This document shows positions 31,360 to 40,908 of a stretch of DNA of 64,000 nucleotides, piece after piece. Origin of the DNA: Bacteroidetes bacterium HGW-Bacteroidetes-4 (GTDB lineage: Bacteria > Bacteroidota > Bacteroidia > Bacteroidales > SZUA-534); NCBI GenBank assembly GCA_002840905.1, contig PHDD01000003.1, forward strand, positions 182,703 through 246,702, read 5' to 3'. The notes under the pieces are model-generated. The model saw nothing but the letters and a program-made list of their open reading frames with translations. It was not told the origin of the DNA and did not search any database. Position numbers and translations under genes: made by a program. Each line of letters starts with the position of its first letter. Positions within the stretch are counted from its first letter, which is position 1.

Positions 31360-31401
31360 CTTTTCCCGAATTAATAAGGATCAAACGTTAATTCTATTTG
31401 T

Positions 31402-34400
31402 ATGAAAAATCTATTAACTATATTATTATTTCTAATAGTCACAGATTATATAAAAGGACAAGATCCCCAGGTTTATTTTAATCTGAATCAAAACGAAACC
31501 GGTACTAAAAACTATATTGCCAGAGATTATATAAAACTGCTGCCTGGATTTCATTACACAGCAACTTCCTCAACTTCGTTCGATGCAAGGATTGACGAAT
31601 CAATTACTTACCCTACTATGTATCAAGATAGTTATGCAAGCGCAGAACAAACGTTAGACAAAGGTTTGGAAGTTGGTTCTTTGCCGGGTAGTTTTGATGT
31701 TTCTTCTAGTGGGGGCGCAACTTATACCATACCTATTGAACTTCCAGCTGGTCTTGACGGTATGCAACCTAATGTTTCCATTACTTATAATAGCCAAAGT
31801 GGAAACGGGTTGGTTGGTTGGGGTTGTAATTTAGGCGGAATCTCTTCCATCAACCGGGTTCCGCAGGATTACTACTTTAACGATTATTACAAAGGTGTCA
31901 ATCTAAATACTACGGACAGGTTTGCCTTGGATGGGAACAGATTAATGACTACCGGAAATTATGGTGCTAGTGGTACAACTTATAATACATTAATGAATAA
32001 TTTTGGACTGATAACCTCTTTTGGTAGTTCTCCTGACTACTTTGAGGTAGAAACCAAAGACGGCAGAAAATTAAAATATGGAAGCGCTACTGGGAAATTA
32101 ATTGTGAATAGTACTAAAGTAGCAGCCTGGTATCTTGACGCTGTTGAAGATGTAAACGGGAATTACATTACGTACGAATATGAACAGGACGGATTAGCTA
32201 TTTATTTAAAAAAAATAACTTACGGCTTAAATAAAAATAATGCTGATGGGGTGAAATGTGAAGTAATGTTTACTTATGAATTGCGGAATGATCCAATTCC
32301 TTTGGTTGTTAGCACACAATCGGGTTCTATAAATAAAATACTCGGTAGAATCAGTACATATATTAATCAGGAGTTGCAAGCCAGTTACGATTTTAATTAC
32401 TCCAAGGATGTTTATTCCAGGTTAAAATCGGTGACCAGAAAGAATAAGGATCAGAATCAATTAAACCCTACTATATTTTCCTATGGCTCTTTTAAAGGAG
32501 GAGTAACTCATGCCCTTAGCCCAAAAAGTGTAAGTGTATCTAATTTGGAAACGAAACCTGTAAAAGATCAAATATGGCTCTCTGGAGACAGGGACGGTGA
32601 TGGAAAGCATGAGTTAATGAGCACTTATCCTTATGATTATTACAGCACTCATCAAACTTATTTAGAAGCGAGAAGTGCAATTCCAAATTCAACCGGAGGA
32701 TTATCCTATACTTCAAAAATCACATCATTACCACCAGAGATAGTTACGTCTTCATCACTTTTCAATTCTGTATGGAAAAATATCGGACAAAGAGTAATGT
32801 CGTCGGGTGATTTTAATGGAGATGGAATTAGCGACTTTATGAGTCCCAAATATGCTGACTCAGATGGCAAACAGGCATATTTCTTTTGGTGTTATCAACT
32901 GACAGCTAATGGTTATAGCTTTCTAAATGTTCCCTATTTGTTTAAAAAGAACACAGGTTCCGCGGATGAACTACCATTATTTATAAATTCAGATTTTAAC
33001 AATGACGGGAACTCAGATTTGTTGACGGTTGAAAAAATAAGCAATAGTACATCCATAAGAAATGCCAATATCGCATTTATATCACAAGAGGATTTTATTA
33101 ATAAGGCGCCTGGTAATCAGTATGATTTAACATTCAATTTATCATCGCAACCCGAAGAGATATTCCCGTTTGATTATAATAACGATGGATTGAAAGATTT
33201 ATTAATCATAACAACCTCTGGCTACTATATTTATCAAAATTATGGAGGCTCATCAGCAAGTTCATTTAGTAATTCTGCAGTCCGTAGTTCAACTACCACG
33301 CTGAAAGGCAAAATGGATTGCATTCGTCAGGGCGATTTTAATGGTGATGGATTGGTTGATTTTATATATAATCCCGCTCAAACCAGCAGTTGGTACTTTG
33401 CATTAAACAACGGAAATGGTTACTTTACCATAAAAAGTTTGCCTATTACAGCTTTTAATGACAAAGATATAGGTAAAGATGATGATAAAGACAATTGTTT
33501 GGTATTAGACTGGAACAATGACGGGTTGGATGATGTTGTTGTATTTGATGCATTTTATATTTGGGTAGATGATATATGGAGTAAGCCATGGAAGGAGTTT
33601 CGTGATTATACTGTTAATTGGTATGCTTCTACCGGTACTTCTGTTTCTAATATGAAGGAAGCTATTTCAACCGATGTAAATGATGCTTACAATAATTTAT
33701 TTGTATTGGGCGATTTTAATGGAGATGGAAGACACGATTTAATGAGCTACGGCTTTGATTGCTGGGACGGAACCAGCACAAAAGCCTGGAGGATTTACAG
33801 CAATTACGATAAAGATCATAACCAGGGCCTGCTAACAGGTGTTTTGAATGGTTTAGGTTATAGAACAGAAATCGAATATAGTAAAACTGTGTTAAAGGAA
33901 AATTACTCATCAGAAAATGTTGCCGCTGGGTTAGTTCACCTTCCTGTTAGTTTGAGCATTGTAAAATCAGTAAATAATTATGGGGGAACCAATACCAATT
34001 TATCTTATAGCTACAAAGGGGCATCATTACATCCTTTATTGGGATTCTTAGGATTTACTTCCAAAATGGTTGTAAATGATAACACAGATACACAAACTGA
34101 ATCGGTTTATTCATTTAAAGAGACAGCAAGTAATTATTATTTGCCTTATCTTAAAAGTACATCAACAAAAATTGGATCCATTACTAATACATCAAGCCTG
34201 ACATACAAGGGGTATGAGTTTTTAGATAAAAGCTGTTTTATTTACCCGTACACAACCACAACTATTGATAATATTTCCGGGGTAAAACAAATTGCCACTA
34301 ATAATTATGATGTCAATAATGGTAATGTTATATCGGCTACCACAAATACTTACGAAACAGGAGGCACACAGATTGCCAGTAAAACAATTTCATATACAGG

Positions 34401-37400
34401 GTATTTTGATGCAATTACACTTGATAATAACAATCTTTATAATGTTCCTACCATTATTACTGAGGTGTTTACACTAAATAGCGGTTCTGACGGAAACGCA
34501 TTGTCCTCATCAACACGTTTTACTTATAATTCCAACGGAACAATTCGAACCCGGAAAACTTATTCAGGAACCAGTAAGGAAATTACATCAACATACAATT
34601 ATTTTTCTAATTCTTCCCTGGTTAAGGATGTTACCCAAACTAATGGTGTGGAATCACGGGTTACCAGTTACCTTTATGATAATACGGAACGATTCATAAG
34701 TAAAATAACAAATCCTTTGGGACATACTGAAAGTTTTACTATTGATTTGCAGGGAAATACAATGGTAGCGACCGATCCAAATTTAAAAGCAACCAACAAT
34801 ACTTTCAATAGTTGGAACCAGCTAATCCAATCGGAAACTCCGGACGCCAGTTATTCATACAAAATAAGCTGGGCTACAACGGGTTCTGATATTATTTCGG
34901 GAGCTCTTTATTATACCGAATCGCAAAGGAATGGCCTTTTTAATGGTGCGGAATATTTTGATTGCCTTGGAAGGACTTTACGGAAGGTTACTGTTGGGTT
35001 TAATGGTGCTAAATTCTATACCGATACCAAATATAATATCAAAGGTCAGGTTGAGGAGGTTACCGAACCCTATCTGAAAGGTACTGCCGGAACTAAGAAA
35101 ACAGGCTATACTTATTTAGCTGATGGCCGGGTAAATACAATTACCCTGCCCGATGGAAGAAGTATTACAAAAGCTTATCCAACTATAGGAGCCTACCATG
35201 ATGAACTTTCAACGTATAGTACCGGAGAACAATACTACAAAAAATACAATGCGGCTGGTCTCTTGTTGGAGAGTTCTGATCCAGGAGGTTCTATTGTTTA
35301 TGCTTATTATAAAAACGGAAAACTAAAATCAGCAACAGCAGGAGGTACTACAGTTGGAATAAGGTACGATTTGTATGGTCGGCAGCAATTCCTGGACGAC
35401 CCTGACGCGGGAACCATTCAGTATGACTATAATGCCTGGGATGAATTAACATCACAGATTCAGGGCGATAACAACACAATAATGACATATGATAAGTTAG
35501 GGCGAATGCTTACCAAAGCCATTAATGGTATTGTGACAACCTACAAATACGATCCGGCAAATGCCATTGGAATGATTGAAAGTATAACAAAAGGAACTAC
35601 TTCGGGGGTATATTACAAATACGACAATTTGTTGAATATGACTGAAGAAAAGTGTAAAGAAGGAAGCGACATTTTTACCTTTAATTATGAATATGACCTT
35701 TCAAAAAATCGTCTGACAAAAAAAATCTATCCCGGTGGATTTGCGGTTTCTTATGAATATAATTCATATGACGATGTAACACAAATTAAAAATGCGGCAG
35801 ACAACTCATCCATATGGACGCTTAATGAGGTAAACAGCAAAGGGCAACTTTCTAAAGCTACTTATGGTAATGCAAAACAAATTACTTATGGTTACGATAC
35901 CAAAGATCGACTAAATCGTATTTATGTACCGGGAGTCATTGATTTTTCATACGTATTCAATGATATGAATCAGTTGGACTGGAGAGACGAGAAATATTAC
36001 GTAAACAATCAATACCAATATTTTCATGAGCGGTTTACTTATGATGAGGTTAACCGACTTTCACAGGTATATCATAAATTGGGGACTCTTGCTGAAGTCT
36101 TAAAACTAAGTATGGATTATTCTGCTCCTGGAAATGACCGAATAGTTACCAAATCAGATGTGGGGACTTTTACCTATAGTGATTTAACAAACCACCAGGT
36201 AACAGGATTAAGTAGCTCAACAGGTTATTTGCCTACAAATCATAGCTATAGTTATACTAGTACGGGTAAAATAAGTTATATTGGTGATTCACAGGGTAAT
36301 GATCTAAGCATAATATATAACGTTTTAAACCAAAGGTTTATCCAGTTCCTTGACGATGGAGGTGATAATCTGACCCGTTATTATTTTAACGATTATGAAA
36401 AAGAGATAATAGCGGGACAAACCCGACAATTAAACTATGTTTATGCTGGCGGTAACCTGGTAGCCATATTCACACAGGAAGGAAGTACAACAACGCCATA
36501 TTATATTTATACCGATTACCTGGGATCATTGCGCAGTATTACCGATGGTAGTGGCACCGTACTGCAAATGTTAAGTTTTGATGCCTGGGGAAACCGCCGC
36601 GATCCGTTAACCGGCGTAAATTATACCAGTACACCACAGGGATTGCTGTTTGCCCGTGGATTTACCGGGCATGAGCATAATGATATTATGGGCTTAATTA
36701 ATATGAATGGCCGCTTTTACGATCCCGCTTTAGGGTTATTTATTAGCCCCGATAATTTTATTCAAGCTCCCGATTTTTCACAAAACTTTAATCGTTATGC
36801 TTATGCCTTTAATAACCCGCTTTTATATACTGATCCTACAGGTGAATGGTTTGGAATTGATGATGCAATATCTGCAGGAGTTGGATTCATTGTAGGATAT
36901 GTTACCTATGGGGCAAGTACAGGGAATTGGGGTGGTAAAGCTGTTGCTGCTGGTGGAATGGGAGCTACTGTTGCCTGGCTTGGATGGAATACTATGGGAG
37001 CTGGATTGGCTGCCTTACCAGCAGGAGGAGCGGGCAGCGCAACATCTTTTTCGGCAGGAATGACGGCTGTTTTTGGCTCAGCAAGTGGGAGCTATGGATT
37101 ACAATTTGCAGCGTTAACTGCATTAAATGTTATACCAAATAGCGGAGATATTAATAAAGCCGATGAAAAAGGTTGGAATGGAGTTTGGGCTATGGGAGGT
37201 TTTATGACAGGTTCAGTATTATCAACAAGCTTAAAACCTCTTTCAATTGGAGCAAAACAGGGTGGACTTGGATTAAGACAATTTGCCGGAGTTTCATTAA
37301 CCAATAACCTTTCTGATAATATGGAGAATGGTTTTTTTAATTTTCATTCAGTACATGTTGGTCCTGTTGGTTGGGATGCAGAGCGCCATAAAAATAACCA

Positions 37401-37752
37401 TTCTGATGGTTGGGGCGGTTTTTATACCATCGGTAGTCATGGGTTAACCGGAGACCAACAATTTGCAATGGGCTTTGAAACATTATTAGGCTTGAGTTTA
37501 GTTAAATCTGATATATACTTGCCAAAATATCGTAGGTATATGTGTGGTAATGGAGAGTGGAAATTTGTCAATAATGCCCGTGAAGCAAAAATATTTGGCA
37601 ATAAGCTTGTGCGAACCAGTCAAATAGGAGCTTGGTCCAGAAATATTTTGCAAGGATTGGATGCTTATTTTATGCTTACTGAACAAAAAACGACTTACCA
37701 ACATTGGTATAGTTTAACTCATAATGATGATGGAACATTAAAAGGATGGTAA
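31402..37752 (+). CDS. SpvB/TcdB-like N-terminal + RHS-repeat giant secreted protein with RHS core and unrecognised C-terminal tail
   Basis: 2116 aa; TYTIPIELPAGLDGMQPNVSITYNSQSGNGLVGWGCNLGGIS; FG-GAP/VCBS GDFNGDG repeats; YD repeats; core DYLGSLRSITDGSGTVLQMLSFDAWGNRRDP and GRFYDPALGLFISPDNFIQAPDFSQNFNRYAYAFNNPLLYTDPTGEW. Confidence 0.95.
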   Translation: MKNLLTILLFLIVTDYIKGQDPQVYFNLNQNETGTKNYIARDYIKLLPGFHYTATSSTSFDARIDESITYPTMYQDSYASAEQTLDKGLEVGSLPGSFDVSSSGGATYTIPIELPAGLDGMQPNVSITYNSQSGNGLVGWGCNLGGISSINRVPQDYYFNDYYKGVNLNTTDRFALDGNRLMTTGNYGASGTTYNTLMNNFGLITSFGSSPDYFEVETKDGRKLKYGSATGKLIVNSTKVAAWYLDAVEDVNGNYITYEYEQDGLAIYLKKITYGLNKNNADGVKCEVMFTYELRNDPIPLVVSTQSGSINKILGRISTYINQELQASYDFNYSKDVYSRLKSVTRKNKDQNQLNPTIFSYGSFKGGVTHALSPKSVSVSNLETKPVKDQIWLSGDRDGDGKHELMSTYPYDYYSTHQTYLEARSAIPNSTGGLSYTSKITSLPPEIVTSSSLFNSVWKNIGQRVMSSGDFNGDGISDFMSPKYADSDGKQAYFFWCYQLTANGYSFLNVPYLFKKNTGSADELPLFINSDFNNDGNSDLLTVEKISNSTSIRNANIAFISQEDFINKAPGNQYDLTFNLSSQPEEIFPFDYNNDGLKDLLIITTSGYYIYQNYGGSSASSFSNSAVRSSTTTLKGKMDCIRQGDFNGDGLVDFIYNPAQTSSWYFALNNGNGYFTIKSLPITAFNDKDIGKDDDKDNCLVLDWNNDGLDDVVVFDAFYIWVDDIWSKPWKEFRDYTVNWYASTGTSVSNMKEAISTDVNDAYNNLFVLGDFNGDGRHDLMSYGFDCWDGTSTKAWRIYSNYDKDHNQGLLTGVLNGLGYRTEIEYSKTVLKENYSSENVAAGLVHLPVSLSIVKSVNNYGGTNTNLSYSYKGASLHPLLGFLGFTSKMVVNDNTDTQTESVYSFKETASNYYLPYLKSTSTKIGSITNTSSLTYKGYEFLDKSCFIYPYTTTTIDNISGVKQIATNNYDVNNGNVISATTNTYETGGTQIASKTISYTGYFDAITLDNNNLYNVPTIITEVFTLNSGSDGNALSSSTRFTYNSNGTIRTRKTYSGTSKEITSTYNYFSNSSLVKDVTQTNGVESRVTSYLYDNTERFISKITNPLGHTESFTIDLQGNTMVATDPNLKATNNTFNSWNQLIQSETPDASYSYKISWATTGSDIISGALYYTESQRNGLFNGAEYFDCLGRTLRKVTVGFNGAKFYTDTKYNIKGQVEEVTEPYLKGTAGTKKTGYTYLADGRVNTITLPDGRSITKAYPTIGAYHDELSTYSTGEQYYKKYNAAGLLLESSDPGGSIVYAYYKNGKLKSATAGGTTVGIRYDLYGRQQFLDDPDAGTIQYDYNAWDELTSQIQGDNNTIMTYDKLGRMLTKAINGIVTTYKYDPANAIGMIESITKGTTSGVYYKYDNLLNMTEEKCKEGSDIFTFNYEYDLSKNRLTKKIYPGGFAVSYEYNSYDDVTQIKNAADNSSIWTLNEVNSKGQLSKATYGNAKQITYGYDTKDRLNRIYVPGVIDFSYVFNDMNQLDWRDEKYYVNNQYQYFHERFTYDEVNRLSQVYHKLGTLAEVLKLSMDYSAPGNDRIVTKSDVGTFTYSDLTNHQVTGLSSSTGYLPTNHSYSYTSTGKISYIGDSQGNDLSIIYNVLNQRFIQFLDDGGDNLTRYYFNDYEKEIIAGQTRQLNYVYAGGNLVAIFTQEGSTTTPYYIYTDYLGSLRSITDGSGTVLQMLSFDAWGNRRDPLTGVNYTSTPQGLLFARGFTGHEHNDIMGLINMNGRFYDPALGLFISPDNFIQAPDFSQNFNRYAYAFNNPLLYTDPTGEWFGIDDAISAGVGFIVGYVTYGASTGNWGGKAVAAGGMGATVAWLGWNTMGAGLAALPAGGAGSATSFSAGMTAVFGSASGSYGLQFAALTALNVIPNSGDINKADEKGWNGVWAMGGFMTGSVLSTSLKPLSIGAKQGGLGLRQFAGVSLTNNLSDNMENGFFNFHSVHVGPVGWDAERHKNNHSDGWGGFYTIGSHGLTGDQQFAMGFETLLGLSLVKSDIYLPKYRRYMCGNGEWKFVNNAREAKIFGNKLVRTSQIGAWSRNILQGLDAYFMLTEQKTTYQHWYSLTHNDDGTLKGW

Positions 37753-37753
37753 T

Positions 37754-39145
37754 ATGGACTCATTAAAAGACAAACTGACACTATTTCTAACAATCTTTGT
37801 TTGCACAGTTATGGCACAAGAACCACTTTTTTCTACAATCAGGATTAGTGATGATGTTTATTTCGATGAAACTGAAATTGATGTAGCTTCGTGGTTATCC
37901 TTTTATACATGGACAATCGTACATGAAGGATTTGGAAAAGCACAAAAACTTATGCCTGATAGCAACGCTATAGAGCCGGAACTTTGGAATTATATTAAGA
38001 GTAAATCAACAGATTTTGTAAGCTTTGAGGCGAGATATACGCAATTGCCTGTTGGTTATTTTTGCAACGAATGCACAGTAGATGCAGAGTTGGCCGAAAG
38101 ACTACCAAATTTTAGAAATCGTTGTTCTATATTAGATTTCCCAATAACTGGTATAAGTTACGAACAAGCAGAGGCTTTTTGTAAATGGAGAACGAAAACA
38201 TTAGGAGACAATAAAATTGTATTTCGTTTACCCACTCCCGAAGAATGGAAATACTTTGCAGTAAATGGACTCTCTGAAAGCGAAAAAGAAAATGGATTTA
38301 GAGATAGTTTAAGTAATAAAAATTGTGCATTATTTAACTACAATATTCCAAGTAAAAATGGTAATGATGAAAACCAAGGAAATTTAAAGGGTGTGGCGAT
38401 GTATTCACCAAAAACAAATGGAGCATATGATGTATTTGGGAATGTATCTGAAATGACCTCATTAAAGGGTGTAGCAAAAGGTGGTAATTTTACATTATAT
38501 GCTAACCAAAGTCATGTTGATTCAATTCAGAGCTATACAAAACCTGAAATATATTTGGGATTTAGGTGTATTGCCATAAAAGGTTCTGAACCTGAATTGG
38601 CAGATAAAGAGGTTATTACCGATGTTGATGCGCCAGAAAAATTTGGCAATTTTACTGACTCTCGTGATGGGAAAACTTATCCAACAGTATTAATAGGGAA
38701 CCAAATGTGGTTTGCCGCGAATCTTGCATTTAAACCCGATAGTGGAAAATATTGGGCATGGAATAATGAAGAAAGGCATGTGGCACAATATGGTTATTTG
38801 TACACTTGGGAAATAGCAAAAGAAGTTTGTCCAATCGGTTGGCATTTACCGAGTAAAGAGGAATTTGAAACTCTTTTGATTAACTATGATATGAATGAGA
38901 ATGTATCATATAGAGAATTACACATTACAGGTAGTGCTGGTTATTCTATTATTGAAAGTGGCTTGCGCTTTGGAGTAAATTTTTCACCAACTATTTCAGG
39001 AACTGCATTTTGGTCATCAACGCAAAAGAAAAGAAATAAAATTTGGGGGCTTGGTGTTGACGGATTGAGAAAATCGATAAAATTATATGATACTTATGGT
39101 ATGAAAACCGGGTTACAGATTCGTTGTGTAAAAGATAATGAATAA
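37754..39145 (+). CDS. SUMF1 (formylglycine-generating-enzyme-like) + FISUMP domain protein
   Basis: SYEQAEAFCKWRTKTLGDNKIVFRLPTPEEWKYFA, YDVFGNVSEMTSLKGVAKGGNF; FTDSRDGKTYPTVLIGNQMWFAANL, CPIGWHLPSKEEFETLL. Confidence 0.85.
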   Translation: MDSLKDKLTLFLTIFVCTVMAQEPLFSTIRISDDVYFDETEIDVASWLSFYTWTIVHEGFGKAQKLMPDSNAIEPELWNYIKSKSTDFVSFEARYTQLPVGYFCNECTVDAELAERLPNFRNRCSILDFPITGISYEQAEAFCKWRTKTLGDNKIVFRLPTPEEWKYFAVNGLSESEKENGFRDSLSNKNCALFNYNIPSKNGNDENQGNLKGVAMYSPKTNGAYDVFGNVSEMTSLKGVAKGGNFTLYANQSHVDSIQSYTKPEIYLGFRCIAIKGSEPELADKEVITDVDAPEKFGNFTDSRDGKTYPTVLIGNQMWFAANLAFKPDSGKYWAWNNEERHVAQYGYLYTWEIAKEVCPIGWHLPSKEEFETLLINYDMNENVSYRELHITGSAGYSIIESGLRFGVNFSPTISGTAFWSSTQKKRNKIWGLGVDGLRKSIKLYDTYGMKTGLQIRCVKDNE

Positions 39146-39169
39146 AACCTCTGTAAACCGGAGCCTTTT

Positions 39170-39494
39170 TATGGAATTAACTTTATAAGCTCCAGTATTT
39201 CTTTATCGGTAAGGTTTTCAATGTCCGATTTGTCGTAAATGGTAAGAAGGTAAACATTATCATCCTTAAAAACAAGATGGGTAATGACCCTTGCCCCTCC
39301 TGATTTGCTTTGCTTTTACTGGCAATGGCCAGGCGTATTTTATTGCAGTTATGGCCAATGGAAGTGCCTTTTTCTGGTTCTTCTTTAAGTTCCGAGATAA
39401 GCGTTTGAATTTCCTTTTTGAGCGATGGGAATTTTTTCATCAGGCGTTTGGCCTGGCGTTCAAAAACCGATATGGTTTTAACATTAAAGCTCAT
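39170..39494 (-). pseudogene. RelE/HigB-like toxin with single-base frameshift
   Basis: Frame 1 MSFNVKTISVFERQAKRLMKKFPSLKKEIQTLISELKEEPEKGTSIGHNCNKIRLAIASKSK then an alternative frame SGGARVITHLVFKDDNVYLLTIYDKSDIENLTDKEILELIKLIP*; inserting one G in aaagcaaatca restores KGKSGGARVITH. Confidence 0.8.
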
Positions 39495-39705
39495 TGAGGA
39501 AATCTTCGGCATTACGGGCTTGTTTCTTGCCCTCTTTAATCAGCTTCATCTCTTCAACAGCTTCGGCCAGCTCGGTCATGAACAGTTTTTTGTTCCTTAA
39601 ACGTTCCAGTTCGCTCAGGTCTTTTTGTATCTGTTCCCAATCCTTCAAAGGAAGCTGTACGGCACTTTTATGCCCTTTTGCGTCTGTAATATATTGTAAG
39701 TTCAT
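39484..39705 (-). CDS. Antitoxin partner of the frameshifted RelE-like toxin
   Basis: 73 aa; overlaps the toxin start; MNLQYITDAKGHKSAVQLPLKDWEQIQKDLSELERL. Confidence 0.65.
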   Translation of the reverse strand: MNLQYITDAKGHKSAVQLPLKDWEQIQKDLSELERLRNKKLFMTELAEAVEEMKLIKEGKKQARNAEDFLNEL

Positions 39706-39757
39706 AGTTTTAACTTTTTATTTTGTTGCGTAAGCTGGAACACTTTTAAAATCCGCT

Positions 39758-39913
39758 TTACTTATTTATGGGCTCACCTTGTAAAGCATAAGAGTTTAAA
39801 CCGATAGCTATCGGATCAGGTTCTTTTACAATCCGAATCAAATGCATATGCTCTAAATCGTGTAAGACTTTTAAAGCGTTTTTATCTGTAAGTTCGATGG
39901 TTACTGTTTGCAT
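39758..39913 (-). CDS. Small antitoxin-like ORF (51 aa)
   Basis: MQTVTIELTDKNALKVLHDLEHMHLIRIVKEPDPIAIGLNSYALQGEPINK; not in ORF track. Confidence 0.4.
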   Translation of the reverse strand: MQTVTIELTDKNALKVLHDLEHMHLIRIVKEPDPIAIGLNSYALQGEPINK

Positions 39914-40142
39914 AATCTTATTTTTTCATTGAATAAGGATGTCTTACTTTGGCCTTTCTTAAAAATTAACTATTGCGATACCAAGCCTTTTTTTAACGTT
40001 CTGAATGTATCTTATTTCCAATGTTTAATATGTTGACCCTAAAAAAGCAGATTACTATGATTAACAAAAATAGGAGAAAAAAGTTACATAAAAAAGCATG
40101 ATGATTTTAGTGTTCTTTATGTTTTCCCGATTTTCATTACTT

Positions 40143-40219
40143 TCGTACGTTCAAAAACACACACTATGCAATTTAACGGAAAAACTTTTTGGATTACTGG
40201 TGCTGATTCGGGCATATGA
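40143..40219 (+). pseudogene. Truncated duplicate of the SDR gene 5' end
   Basis: MQFNGKTFWITGADSGI* (ATG 40166, TGA 40217) nearly identical to MNFKGKTFWITGAASGM at 40909, with similar upstream tttcgtac.ttcaaaaa. Confidence 0.75.
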
Positions 40220-40322
40220 AAATTAGTACTTGTTGCGTAGGTAACAATTGATAATTCTTTTTAAAGCGTTATGGGTTGCCAATACATTTTATTAAAGACT
40301 TGTTGCTTTTTTAACAGGTAGT

Positions 40323-40619
40323 TTATTTTCTGTTTTTCCAATTTTGTGGATTTCTGAAAGTATGCAAAATGGCCAAAACGTAAATGGTATTTTTCTCAAC
40401 AATAAAGAATATACCATAAGGGAAACGTGCGATTAAAGCTCTTCTTATACTGTTGTAAATAATTTGAAATTGATTGGGATTTCGATGAATTGCATTAATT
40501 TGGGCTTCAATTGCCAACAAAAATTCATTACCTAAATCCTCTCTTTTGTTATTATACCATAGGGCAGCATCCTTTGCATCTTGTTCTGCTTTTGGTTTAA
40601 CAACAAGTTTATATTTCAT
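40323..40619 (-). CDS. RelE/ParE family toxin
   Basis: MKYKLVVKPKAEQDAKDAALWYNNKREDLGNEFLLAIEAQINAIHRNPNQFQ...IRRALIARFPYGIFFIVE. Confidence 0.88.
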   Translation of the reverse strand: MKYKLVVKPKAEQDAKDAALWYNNKREDLGNEFLLAIEAQINAIHRNPNQFQIIYNSIRRALIARFPYGIFFIVEKNTIYVLAILHTFRNPQNWKNRK

Positions 40620-40834
40620 AATTGTTTTTTAATCCGGGCTTTAACTTCCTGCCATTCGGAACCTTCCGATGGATTTTCCTGATGATCGGCCAAACGTTGG
40701 TCCAGTAGTAGTTTGTCGTCATTTGAAAGGATTAATTCTCCTTCGTTTTCAGAAAGACTATCCCAAATTGCTTCAACCATTAATATCCGTTCAGGGATAC
40801 TCAAATTTAATATGTCTCTCATTAATTGTGTCAT
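40616..40834 (-). CDS. Addiction-module antitoxin
   Basis: LNLSIPERILMVEAIWDSLSENEGELILSNDDKLLLDQRLADHQENPSEGSEWQEVKARI, typical addiction module protein; overlaps toxin by 4 bp. Confidence 0.85.
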   Translation of the reverse strand: MTQLMRDILNLSIPERILMVEAIWDSLSENEGELILSNDDKLLLDQRLADHQENPSEGSEWQEVKARIKKQL

Positions 40835-40908
40835 AGTGCAAATTTAATGTTTTTTCTTTCGCGATTAATGCCTAAAACCATATTTTCGTACTTTCAAAAA
40901 AACTAAAT

